A stretch of 52,839 nucleotides of DNA, from contig NZ_VFAC01000028.1 in the NCBI RefSeq assembly GCF_007644105.1, positions 1 to 52,839 on the forward strand, read 5' to 3'. The stretch comes from Elioraea rosea. GTDB lineage: Bacteria; Pseudomonadota; Alphaproteobacteria; Acetobacterales; Acetobacteraceae. Below, in pieces: positions 28,411 to 36,465 of this stretch. Below the pieces are notes generated by a model, which ran no database searches, was not told the DNA's origin, and saw only the letters and a program-made list of their open reading frames with translations. A program made the position numbers and the translations under genes. Positions within the stretch are counted from its first letter, which is position 1; every line of letters begins with the position of its first letter.

Positions 28411-29145
28411 ATGATCGCCATCGGCGAGATTCGCACCTGGCTCGGCATCCTCGGCAATGCCGTGCGCGCCCGCGTCCCGGCCGACCTCGTCGCCGCTGAC
28501 GCGGAGCCGGACGACGCGCGGCTCGACGGCTATCTCGTGCGCGCCGCAGCACTTTCGGCGGCGGGATACTGGGTTCGCGGCTTCACCCTCCCCGGCACCG
28601 AGCAGGGATACAGGATCATGGGGGCCGAGGGCGCGGCAGCGCTCACAAACGAGGTTCGCGCACTGCGCGACGCCGCCGCAGCACTTCCGCTTCCCGGGCT
28701 CGCCGCCGCGCTCGACCTTGCCCTCTCGCTCGCGCTGCTCGGAAGCATGGTCGCTGCGCTCATCTGGATCTCCGGGCGGCGGCCGGTTCCCTGGCGGGTC
28801 GTCGCGGCAACCACGCTCGCAGTCTATCTCGTGATGGCGGTGTGGGGCCTCGCCTCCGCGTGGTTCGGCCTCAAGCTCGGTGGCTTCGCGTTCTCCGAGG
28901 CCTCCTTGAGGGATCCGAGCGCACGCGAGTTCGCCGTCCGCGGCGTCACCGCCGCGCTCGGCCTCGCATCGGTCGTCATGCCACCCATCGCGCTCGGCCG
29001 TGCCGCCCGCGTCGTCGCGCCCGGGCTGCGGCTGCCCTTCCTCTCCGGGCTGCTCGCCTGGGCATGCTTCATCGCGCTTGCCTTCGCCACCGTCCTGTCC
29101 GGGCTCGAAGGGGCGCTGATCAGGCTGCTTTCCGCACCAGGATGA
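28411..29145 (+). CDS. Membrane protein of unknown function
   Basis: A 244-aa protein with about four to five predicted transmembrane helices (roughly residues 95-120, 130-150, 170-190 and 215-235). A soluble N-terminal region of about 95 residues carries the pattern RLDGYLVRAAALSAAGYWVRG. ATG at 28411 has GGGA upstream. A -10-like TACACT lies at 28377-28382. It is followed 68 nt later by ppa. No family recognised. Confidence 0.7.
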   Translation: MIAIGEIRTWLGILGNAVRARVPADLVAADAEPDDARLDGYLVRAAALSAAGYWVRGFTLPGTEQGYRIMGAEGAAALTNEVRALRDAAAALPLPGLAAALDLALSLALLGSMVAALIWISGRRPVPWRVVAATTLAVYLVMAVWGLASAWFGLKLGGFAFSEASLRDPSAREFAVRGVTAALGLASVVMPPIALGRAARVVAPGLRLPFLSGLLAWACFIALAFATVLSGLEGALIRLLSAPG

Positions 29146-29213
29146 GCCTCGGCCATGGCGCGCGGCGGGGCGTGTCGCTATGGTCCGCCGCGCTTCAGCG
29201 AGGAGAATGCCCC

Positions 29214-29768
29214 GTGGACATCAGCCGCATCCCCATCGGCCGCAACCCGCCATCCGACATCAACGTCGTCGTCGAGATCCCCCAGGGCGGCGTGCCGGTG
29301 AAGTACGAGCTCGACAAGGAGAGCGGTGCGCTGATGGTCGACCGTTTCCTGCACACGGCCATGTACTACCCGGGCAATTACGGCTTCGTGCCCCACACGC
29401 TCGCTGAGGACGGCGACCCGATGGACGTGATGATCGTGACGCAGGCGGTGCTCGTGCCGGGCTGCATCGTGCGCTGCCGGCCCGTCGGCGTGCTGCAGAT
29501 GCGCGACGAGGCGGGGGCGGACGAGAAGGTGCTCGCCGTGCCGGTCGACAAGCTTCACCCGTTCTACAGCGGCGTCAGGAGCTACACGGACCTTCCCACG
29601 ATCCTGATCGAGCAGATCGCCCACTTCTTCAAGCACTACAAGGACCTGGAGAAGGGCAAGGAGGTCACGCTCGGGGAATGGGGCGGGCCCGAGGTGGCCG
29701 AGCGGCTGATCCGCGACAGCATCAAGCGGGCAGAGGACGCCAAGCTCGCCAAGCCGCACTACGAGTAG
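29214..29768 (+). CDS. ppa: Inorganic pyrophosphatase (family I)
   Basis: Hydrolyses PPi to drive biosynthesis. The 184-aa protein has all family I motifs: VVVEIPQGGVPVKYELDK, YPGNYGFVPHTLAEDGDPMD (metal-binding Asp cluster), DEKVLAVPVDKL and FFKHYKDLEKGK. The GTG start has AGGAG 8 nt upstream. A -10-like TATGGT sits about 35 nt upstream of the start. It ends 9 nt from the convergent AEC transporter. Confidence 0.97.
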   Translation: MDISRIPIGRNPPSDINVVVEIPQGGVPVKYELDKESGALMVDRFLHTAMYYPGNYGFVPHTLAEDGDPMDVMIVTQAVLVPGCIVRCRPVGVLQMRDEAGADEKVLAVPVDKLHPFYSGVRSYTDLPTILIEQIAHFFKHYKDLEKGKEVTLGEWGGPEVAERLIRDSIKRAEDAKLAKPHYE

Positions 29769-29777
29769 CGGGCGGCC

Positions 29778-30677
29778 TCACCCGAGCACGGCATTCCAGA
29801 GCGCAAATCCTGGCGCCGCCGCGATCGTGCTCCAGAGGCAGAGGGCGGCGGCGACGCGCATGTCCTGCCCGCCCGCGACGGCGACGAGGAAGAAGCCGAG
29901 GCTGACGGGGCAGGCGGCCATGAGCGCGCCCGCCGTCACCGCGCCTGCGGGCAGGCCGAGCAGGAGCGCCGAGCCGACATAGGCCGCGGGCTGGAGGAGC
30001 AGCTTCGCCGGCAGCGCCCAGGCGACGCCGGAAAGCGGCTTCAGCGACACACCTCTCTGCCCGGCCGACAGCGCCGCGCCGAGGCTGATCAGCGCCCCCG
30101 GCACCGCGCCGCCCGAAAGCATCACCGCAAGCCGCGACACCGGCGCGGGCAGCGACAGGCCGAGGCCGCGCATCACGAGCGCCGACACCATCGCCCAGGC
30201 GATCGGCGCGCGGACGAGCGCGCGCAGCCCGGCGCTGAGCCCGCCCTTCGTCATCATCACCATGCCGAGGTTGAGCGTGCCGAGCACGTCGAGCACCAGG
30301 ATGGCGATCGCCGCGCCAACCGCCGCAGGGTCGGCCCCGAGGGGCGAGACGGCGATGGCAGGCAGGCCGATATAGCCGAGATTGGCGCTGATCGCGGCCA
30401 TGAAGGCGACGCGCCGGAGCCCCGGCCGTGCGAGCAGCGCCGCTGCCCCGCCGGCGATCGCGCTCGCCATCACGTAGGCGACCGGTGCGAGCAGGGCCGC
30501 GGGCGGCGGCGGCTCCGCCTCTGCCACGAAGCGGAACACGAAGGCCGGAAGTGCCGCGTAGAGAACGAAGGCGCGCAACCCGGCCTGGGCGGCCGGCGGC
30601 TCGAGCGGCCCGCGCCCGAGCAGCCAGCCGAGCAGGATCAGAGCGAAGAACGGCGCGAGGACCGGAAGCGGGATCAG
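29778..30677 (-). CDS. AEC family transporter (auxin efflux carrier-like), probable CTG start
   Basis: About 299 aa with roughly ten transmembrane segments of the auxin-efflux/bile-acid fold. The C-terminal half has GALISLGAAL and a LLLQPAAYV-like helix. The first conserved helix (LIPLPVLAPFFALILLG) is present in frame but has no ATG, GTG or TTG before it. A CTG at 30675-30677 overlaps the stop of the upstream peptidase gene (CTGA) and has GGAGG about 10 nt ahead. The first conventional start in frame is TTG at 30578, which would delete that helix. I therefore favour CTG. Family substrates include malonate, malate and amino acids; the neighbouring peptidase suggests a peptide- or amino-acid-derived substrate. 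Confidence 0.75.
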   Translation of the reverse strand: MIPLPVLAPFFALILLGWLLGRGPLEPPAAQAGLRAFVLYAALPAFVFRFVAEAEPPPPAALLAPVAYVMASAIAGGAAALLARPGLRRVAFMAAISANLGYIGLPAIAVSPLGADPAAVGAAIAILVLDVLGTLNLGMVMMTKGGLSAGLRALVRAPIAWAMVSALVMRGLGLSLPAPVSRLAVMLSGGAVPGALISLGAALSAGQRGVSLKPLSGVAWALPAKLLLQPAAYVGSALLLGLPAGAVTAGALMAACPVSLGFFLVAVAGGQDMRVAAALCLWSTIAAAPGFALWNAVLG

Positions 30678-31858
30678 AGCCCCGCCGCCTCCATGCGGCA
30701 GATCGCGCGCGCAACCGCCTGGGCGCGCGGCACCAGGCTCGCCACCTCGAGATATTCCTCCGGCGTGTGCGCCTTGCCGCCCACGGGGCCGACGCCGCAG
30801 ATCGTCGGCGCGCCCACCGCGGCGGTGAAGCCGCTATCCGCACAGCCGCCCGAGAACTCGCCCTTGAGCTCGGCCTTGCCGGAGGCATCGCGGTAGAGCT
30901 CGAACAGCGCCTCGGACGCGCCGCCCTGCGTCACGGGCAGGAACTCGCCGTTGATCCGCCAGGAGGCTTTCGTGCCCGGAACGTTCGCCGTGCGCACGAT
31001 CTCGTCGATCCGCCCGAGGATCTCGTCGCGCTGCGCGGGCTCGACATAGCGGAAATCGATGTCGCCCTCGGCCCAGGGGGCGACGGTGTTCACGCTCTGC
31101 CCGCCGCGCACGACGCCGACATTCAGCGTGATGCCGCGGCCGAGGTCGGTCAGCGCGTGGATCGCCTGCACCTTGCGCGCGAGCTCCTCGATCGCGGAGA
31201 TGCCGGCCTCGAAATTGCCGCCCGAATGCGCGGCCTTGCCCTCGATCATCATCGTCGAGAACACGCCGCCCTTCCGGCCGGTGACGACGTTGCCCGAGGG
31301 CCGGCCAGGCTCGCTGTTGAACACCGCCCGCGCCGTGCGGCCCTCGGCCTCGATCAGCGGCCGGCCTTCGGGAGAGGCGATCTCCTCGTCTCCGGTGAAG
31401 AGCCCGACGAGCGGCGCGGGGTGTCCGCCGAACTTCTGGAAGGCGGCGATGACGAAGCAGTTCATCACGAGCCCCGCCTTCATGTCGGCCACCCCCGGCC
31501 CGTAGGCGAGGCCGTTCTCGATGCGGAACGGACGCCGCGATGCCTCGCCCTTCGGGAACACCGTATCGCGGTGGCCCATCAGCACAATGTTGCGGCCGGC
31601 ATTCGCGCCGCCGCCGCCGCCCTCGGGGCCGGCGAGCACCGCACGCAGCACGTCGCCCTGCTTCTGCCCAGGCTTCACCTCGACGGGGATGTTCGCTGCG
31701 GCGAAGAACGCCTTGATCTGATCGCCCACGGCATCGACGCCCGGCTTGTCCGCGCTGCCGCTGTCCGTGTCGACCATGCGCTGGAGCATCGCGAGCATCG
31801 CGTTCTCCTGCGTGGCGAGCCAGGCGGTGATGGCGGCTTCTGTCGGTGCGGCGTTCAT
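30674..31858 (-). CDS. M20 family metallopeptidase (glutamate carboxypeptidase-like)
   Basis: A 394-aa zinc hydrolase of the CPG2/ArgE group, probably cytosolic because no signal peptide is seen. Metal-site segments: LMGHRDTVFP (His-Asp), GVADMKAG (bridging Asp), FTGDEEIAS (catalytic Glu pair) and AVFNSEPG (Glu), with HTPEEYLEVAS near the C-terminus. The dimerisation lid contains KAAHSG. The Gly-rich run near residue 80 is unusual. Its ATG overlaps the KAP NTPase stop (ATGA at 31855-31858), and the AEC transporter start overlaps its own stop, so the three genes form one coupled unit. Confidence 0.88.
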   Translation of the reverse strand: MNAAPTEAAITAWLATQENAMLAMLQRMVDTDSGSADKPGVDAVGDQIKAFFAAANIPVEVKPGQKQGDVLRAVLAGPEGGGGGANAGRNIVLMGHRDTVFPKGEASRRPFRIENGLAYGPGVADMKAGLVMNCFVIAAFQKFGGHPAPLVGLFTGDEEIASPEGRPLIEAEGRTARAVFNSEPGRPSGNVVTGRKGGVFSTMMIEGKAAHSGGNFEAGISAIEELARKVQAIHALTDLGRGITLNVGVVRGGQSVNTVAPWAEGDIDFRYVEPAQRDEILGRIDEIVRTANVPGTKASWRINGEFLPVTQGGASEALFELYRDASGKAELKGEFSGGCADSGFTAAVGAPTICGVGPVGGKAHTPEEYLEVASLVPRAQAVARAICRMEAAGL

Positions 31859-34632
31859 GCGGGTCTCCCGGGTTGGTCCGCCGCAGGGTTGGCGGGAGCG
31901 GCCGCGCGGTCAAGGGAGGGCGGGTGGAAGGAGTAGCGGCGGGCTTCGGGAAGGAAGCGCGCAAGGTCGCCGAATGTCAGGTTGCGCCCCACGGTGCCCC
32001 AGAACAGGCCGGCCCGCTGCAGCGTGGCGCGCAGGAGATCGGCCGGCTCGCCATCGATCGAGAGAGCGTGCGGCGCTTCGATCACGACCACATCGGGCGC
32101 CTGGTCGGCGATTGCCCGGTGCAGGCTGCGCAGCAGCGCGACGTCGAGCCCCGTCTCGCAGGCGAGAAGGAAGGCGAGCGCGCAGCAGGCCGACTGGCTG
32201 CTGTCATCGCCGAGAAAGCGCTGCAGCTCCTCGCCGCTGCGGCTCGCCCGCGCGAGCCGATAGAGATTGACGAAGCGCTTCGCGCCGCGCGGGCCACTGG
32301 CGGCGAGCGGCATCAGGGAGGCCAGGACGCCCGCCTCCGGCTTGGTCAGCGTCACGCGCCTGACCTCCGCCGCGCGGGTCTCGATTAGCCTCTCGTCTCC
32401 GGGCTGGGGCACCTCGTCAGGGTCGATCACATAGTCGCCGTCCATCGGCTCGGGCGTCGGCGGCGCCGGGGCAGGCTCCTCTTCCTCCGCGCTCGCCTCG
32501 CGCTCGGGCAGCAGCACGCGCGCGAGCCCCGCGAAATCGTTGGTGCCCGCGCCAAGCCGCGGCAGCCAGAACGGCACCTGGAAGATCTTCTCGAGATAAT
32601 CCCCAGGCCCCGCCTGCCCGTCGCCGCCGAGCTGGCCCCTGTAGAAGTTGCGCAGCGCGCCCTCGAGCCAGCGCGCATCGACGGCGACCACGACGACGAA
32701 GAGCCGGAACTGGAGCAGGAGCCCCACCGCCTCGAGAACCTTCACCACCTGCTCCTCGCGAAGCCGGTCGAGGTCGTCGATGTAGAGGATGATGCGGTCC
32801 AGCGTCGGCAGGTCGGGGCGCGGCGCGCGAGGGTCGGTCGGGCGCTGCGCCGCCATCAGGTCGTCGAGCCGCTGGAAGCTTCGCCGCAGCCGGCCGACGA
32901 GGCCGATCTCCTGCTGGTAGCCGCGCAGCTCGTCGCTCTCGTTCAGGAAGAACCGGAGCAGGGCCTGCGGCGTGGCGGCGGCCTTCTCGATCGCATCGAG
33001 GCCGGACAGGGCCTTGGCGGCCGTCGCCTCCCGCTCCGCCAACGCCTTCGCCGCGGCGTCGCGCGCCTCGGCGAGCGCGGCGCGTTCGCGGCGAAGGTCA
33101 GCCTCGGCCTTCTCCTCCGCCTCGACGGCATCGAGCAGAGGAGAGAGCCGGTTCACCGCCTCGATGATGCGGCCGACAAAGGGTGCGGTGAAGGCGACAA
33201 GTGCAGCGGCCGTCTCGAGCGCCCCGCGCGGCACGAGCCAGGCCGCGAGCGCGGCGAGCGCTATGGCGGCCGCGAGCGTCACCGCGAGGCGCCGCGAGGC
33301 AAGCTTCACGACGCGGCGAAGCATCGCGAACCCGCTCCGCCCACCCGCGGCGAGCGTCAGCGTCTCCTCCGCAAGCCGCTCGATCGTCGCCGGCTCCGCC
33401 GCACCGAGCCGGCCGAGATCGCGCAGAAGCGCCGTCAATTCCTCGCGGCGGTCGAGCAGGATCATGCCGGCCCGCTCGGCGAGCGCCGCGGCGGGGCGGG
33501 TGAGTTTCGCGTCGAGCGCCTTCAGCCGCGCATCGATGTCGGCGAGCGTGTCGCGTGCCTCGCGCACGGCCTCGTCTGCCCCCTTGCGCGCGAGGCGGGC
33601 CGCTTCGGTCCGGGCGCTGATCTCGGCAAGCAGCGTGGAGGCGCGACGGCTCGCGGCCGTGCCTGTGCCCTCGATACGCGCGATCTCGTCGCGCAGCCCC
33701 TCGAAGATCTCGACGGCGAGGCTCGCCCAGAGATTCGCATCGGCGAAGCTCCAGGCGTTGAAACGGATCTGCGCGACGCGCGTCGCGAACGGGCTTGCCG
33801 CATCGTCCTTCCAGGCCGCGCCGATGCGCTCGACCTCGGCCTGCATCATCGCCATGAAGGTGGACTTGCCGCTGCCCCAGTCGCCGAACAGGCCGATGGC
33901 CAGGGGCGGGGCATTGTCTGCGAGGCAGGCGAGCTCGGCGAGGCGCCGCGCATCGGCGCGTCGGCCAAGCGCATCGTCGGTCGCCGCCGGTGCGTCTGCG
34001 GCGAAGGCGGCCGGCGCGACGGTCGGGACCGAGAGAAGCTGCCGCCAGGCCAGGATGTTCTCGCCGCTTTCGGGGTTGCGTTCGATCGCTGCGAGGATCG
34101 GTGCACGCAGGCTGTCGGGGCTGATGGCCCAGTCGCGCTGCCAGACGCGGCGGAGGGCGGCGGCGAGACGCGCCTGGTCCGGCGGCGCGACAAGCGCGGC
34201 GATGAGGTGCCGTGCATCGATCCGGGTCCGACCGACCGTCGCTTCGGCCACCGCACGCGCCACGCCGAGCGCCTCGGTCGCCAGCGGCGACAGCGCCACG
34301 CTGTCCTCGGCCGTGCCGCGGAGGGAGAGGATCACCTCCTCGATGCGCGACTGGCCGACGAGCGGCTCCAGTGCTTCGACCAGCGCGCCGGCGATCAGGT
34401 AGATGCCACGGCTGCCGGCTGCGCTTCGGGAATGGCCGCGCTCCCGCTCGCCGACGATGACCATGCCGGCGATGAGTTCGGAGAGGCCGACGGCACGCCG
34501 GCCGGAGCCGCGCGGCGGGAGCGATGCGGCGACCTGACCGGCCGCCTCGATCGCGGCGCGCGTGGTCTGCGAGAAGTCGAAACCCCTCGCCTCGGCGAGG
34601 GTGCGCGGAAGCTGTGAGCGCGGGGGGTCCAT
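31855..34632 (-). CDS. KAP family P-loop NTPase with Clp-N-like N-terminal repeats
   Basis: A 925-aa membrane-associated NTPase. Residues 17-165 hold two repeats resembling the Clp protease N domain (FSQTTRAAIEAAGQVAAS...LSELIAGM; LSPLATEALGVARAVAEA...RHLIAALVAP). The KAP core follows: Walker A GDWGSGKS (250-257), FNAW (291-294) and Walker B with DDLDRL (613-624). Between Walker A and B lie two hydrophobic helices (about 449-467 and 473-490) and a charged coiled coil (about 500-545), as expected for KAP proteins with inserted transmembrane helices. A Pro/Glu-rich insert (EEEEPAPAPPTPEP) separates the sensor region from a C-terminal helical part. KAP members include eukaryotic kinase D-interacting substrate proteins and the plasmid phage-exclusion protein PifA. 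It is coupled to the M20 gene and divergent from DUF808. The fusion is clear; its role is not. Confidence 0.85.
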   Translation of the reverse strand: MDPPRSQLPRTLAEARGFDFSQTTRAAIEAAGQVAASLPPRGSGRRAVGLSELIAGMVIVGERERGHSRSAAGSRGIYLIAGALVEALEPLVGQSRIEEVILSLRGTAEDSVALSPLATEALGVARAVAEATVGRTRIDARHLIAALVAPPDQARLAAALRRVWQRDWAISPDSLRAPILAAIERNPESGENILAWRQLLSVPTVAPAAFAADAPAATDDALGRRADARRLAELACLADNAPPLAIGLFGDWGSGKSTFMAMMQAEVERIGAAWKDDAASPFATRVAQIRFNAWSFADANLWASLAVEIFEGLRDEIARIEGTGTAASRRASTLLAEISARTEAARLARKGADEAVREARDTLADIDARLKALDAKLTRPAAALAERAGMILLDRREELTALLRDLGRLGAAEPATIERLAEETLTLAAGGRSGFAMLRRVVKLASRRLAVTLAAAIALAALAAWLVPRGALETAAALVAFTAPFVGRIIEAVNRLSPLLDAVEAEEKAEADLRRERAALAEARDAAAKALAEREATAAKALSGLDAIEKAAATPQALLRFFLNESDELRGYQQEIGLVGRLRRSFQRLDDLMAAQRPTDPRAPRPDLPTLDRIILYIDDLDRLREEQVVKVLEAVGLLLQFRLFVVVVAVDARWLEGALRNFYRGQLGGDGQAGPGDYLEKIFQVPFWLPRLGAGTNDFAGLARVLLPEREASAEEEEPAPAPPTPEPMDGDYVIDPDEVPQPGDERLIETRAAEVRRVTLTKPEAGVLASLMPLAASGPRGAKRFVNLYRLARASRSGEELQRFLGDDSSQSACCALAFLLACETGLDVALLRSLHRAIADQAPDVVVIEAPHALSIDGEPADLLRATLQRAGLFWGTVGRNLTFGDLARFLPEARRYSFHPPSLDRAAAPANPAADQPGRPA

Positions 34633-34718
34633 CCCCGAACGTTACCCCGCCGGCACGTCTGCGCAAAATCCCGCCAGCTGGGCCATACTGCCCTCCCCGC
34701 CCCGTCCGGACACACCCC

Positions 34719-35690
34719 GTGAGCACAGGCCTGATCGCGCTTCTCGACGACATCGCGCTGATCGCGCGCAAGGCGGCCGTCACGCTCGACGACGTCGCCG
34801 CCCAGGCCACGAAGGCAGGCGCCAAGGCCGCCGGCGTGGTGATCGACGACGCCGCCGTCACTCCACGCTACGTCACCGGCTTCGCCGCGGCGCGGGAGAT
34901 CCCGATCGTGCGGCGGATCGCGGTCGGCTCGCTCAAGAACAAGCTGCTGATCCTGCTTCCCGCCGCACTCGCGCTCAGCCTGTTCGCGCCCTGGGCGATC
35001 ACGCCCCTGCTCATGCTCGGCGGCGCCTATCTCTGCTACGAGGGCGCGGAGAAGGTTCTCGAAGCCGTCTTCCCGCACCTCGCGCACAAGCACGAGAAGG
35101 CGATCGGCATCGCCGACGAGGACCCGCAGGTGGCGGAGGACGCCAAGGTGCGCGCCGCCATCTCGACCGATTTCATCCTTTCGGCAGAGATCATGGCGAT
35201 CGCGCTCTCGACCATCCCCGAGGCATCGATCTGGAACCAGGCCGCGATCCTCGCCGTGGTGGGCCTCGGCATCACCGCGGCGGTATATGGCGCGGTGGCG
35301 CTCATCGTGAAGGCGGACGATGCCGGCCTCGCCCTCTCGGCGAGCTCCTCGGCGCCCATCGCCGCCCTCGGCCGCGGGCTGGTGAAGGTGATGCCGCCGT
35401 TCCTGACGACGCTCTCCGTCGTCGGCACGGTCGCGATGCTCTGGGTCGGCGGCGGCATCATCGTGCACGGGCTCGAAGGCTACGGGTTCACCGCGATCGG
35501 GCACGCGCTGCACGATGTCGCGCACGCCGCCGGCGCGGCCGTGCCGGTTGCCAGCGGCGCCGTCCAGTGGCTCGTGAACGCGACCGGGTCGGGGCTGTTC
35601 GGCCTCGCCATCGGCCTCGCGCTCATCCCCATCGTGCAGCAGATCCTCGCGCCCTTCGCGGCGATGTTCCGGCGCTCCCGCACGGCCTGA
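34719..35690 (+). CDS. DUF808 (YedI-like) membrane protein
   Basis: A 323-aa integral membrane protein of unknown function. Family signatures: GLIALLDDIALIARKAAV, DDVAAQATKAGAKAAGVVIDD and YVTGFAAAREIPIVRRIA at the N-terminus, then FPHLAHKHEK. About six hydrophobic segments follow, including VGTVAMLWVGGGIIVHG and LIPIVQQILAPFAAMF. The GTG start (MSTGLIALLDD) matches family N-termini. A -10-like CATACT lies about 30 nt upstream. It is divergent from the KAP NTPase gene, with 86 nt between starts. Confidence 0.88.
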   Translation: MSTGLIALLDDIALIARKAAVTLDDVAAQATKAGAKAAGVVIDDAAVTPRYVTGFAAAREIPIVRRIAVGSLKNKLLILLPAALALSLFAPWAITPLLMLGGAYLCYEGAEKVLEAVFPHLAHKHEKAIGIADEDPQVAEDAKVRAAISTDFILSAEIMAIALSTIPEASIWNQAAILAVVGLGITAAVYGAVALIVKADDAGLALSASSSAPIAALGRGLVKVMPPFLTTLSVVGTVAMLWVGGGIIVHGLEGYGFTAIGHALHDVAHAAGAAVPVASGAVQWLVNATGSGLFGLAIGLALIPIVQQILAPFAAMFRRSRTA

Positions 35691-35710
35691 CGAGGGCGCG
35701 CACGCCTGCC

Positions 35711-36454
35711 TCAGGCGGTGATCGGACGCGCGAACAGGCTGCCCCAGCGCGCGGCGAGCGGCGTGGTATCCACGCCAAGCATCCTGAGCCCGGACCAGAG
35801 AGGCAGCGTCGTCGCGTCATGGACGGGGATGCCGGTGCGCCGCTCCGCTTCAGCCGCGACCATTGCGGCGGCGTAGTTGGTGCACCAGGTGAGGATCGCA
35901 TCGGGCCTGGCCGCAGCGACCGTATCGATCTGGGCAGCGATCGCGGTCAGCGGAACGGAGGCATAGGAGAGGTTGTCTGTCAGCCCCAGGTGGCTTTCGG
36001 CGACCGTCTCGAATCCCCATTCGGCGAAGCGCGCGACGAGGCGCGCCTGGTAGGCCTCGGCATAGGGGGTGGCGAGCGCAATGCGGCGGGCGCCCGTGTC
36101 GCGAAGCACCGCCTCGAGCGCGAGGGTGGATGTCGTCGCCGCGATGCCTGTCTCGGCCGTGATGGCGGAGGCGAGCGCGCGGTCATGCTCGACGCCGATC
36201 AGCCCGCCCTTCGAGCCGTTCCAGAGGATCACCCCAGGCCGCGCATCGGCGAGAAGCCGCGCGGCGGTGAGCATCCCGTCCATGTCGTAGCGATCGGGGA
36301 ACGGATCGACGGCGCCGCGCACGCCGATGCGCGCGAAATGCGCGGAGACGGCCGGCACGGAGGCGAGCAGCGCCGTCGTCACCCGCTCGACCACAAGGTT
36401 GCCCGAGGGCGTGATGACGCCCATCGCATGCGCAAAGCCCATCGCGTCCGTCAT
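35711..36454 (-). CDS. Asp/Glu racemase superfamily protein, single-cysteine (AMDase/maleate isomerase-like)
   Basis: A 247-aa protein of the maleate cis-trans isomerase/arylmalonate decarboxylase group. The N-terminal GVITPSGNLVVERVT is typical. The C-terminal catalytic cysteine is in TWCTNYAA, but the first cysteine position reads WNGSKGG, with no Cys. Racemases and maleate isomerases need both; arylmalonate decarboxylase keeps only the second, so a decarboxylase-like activity is a reasonable guess. It closes the TRAP transporter operon, 11 nt after dctM, suggesting it acts on the imported acid. It is convergent with the DUF808 gene. Confidence 0.8.
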   Translation of the reverse strand: MTDAMGFAHAMGVITPSGNLVVERVTTALLASVPAVSAHFARIGVRGAVDPFPDRYDMDGMLTAARLLADARPGVILWNGSKGGLIGVEHDRALASAITAETGIAATTSTLALEAVLRDTGARRIALATPYAEAYQARLVARFAEWGFETVAESHLGLTDNLSYASVPLTAIAAQIDTVAAARPDAILTWCTNYAAAMVAAEAERRTGIPVHDATTLPLWSGLRMLGVDTTPLAARWGSLFARPITA

Positions 36455-36465
36455 CGTCGCCTCAC

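Noticed and set aside
30578-30677. TTG 30578 as the start of the AEC transporter
   Set aside because: It would remove the conserved first transmembrane helix, and no ribosome site precedes it.
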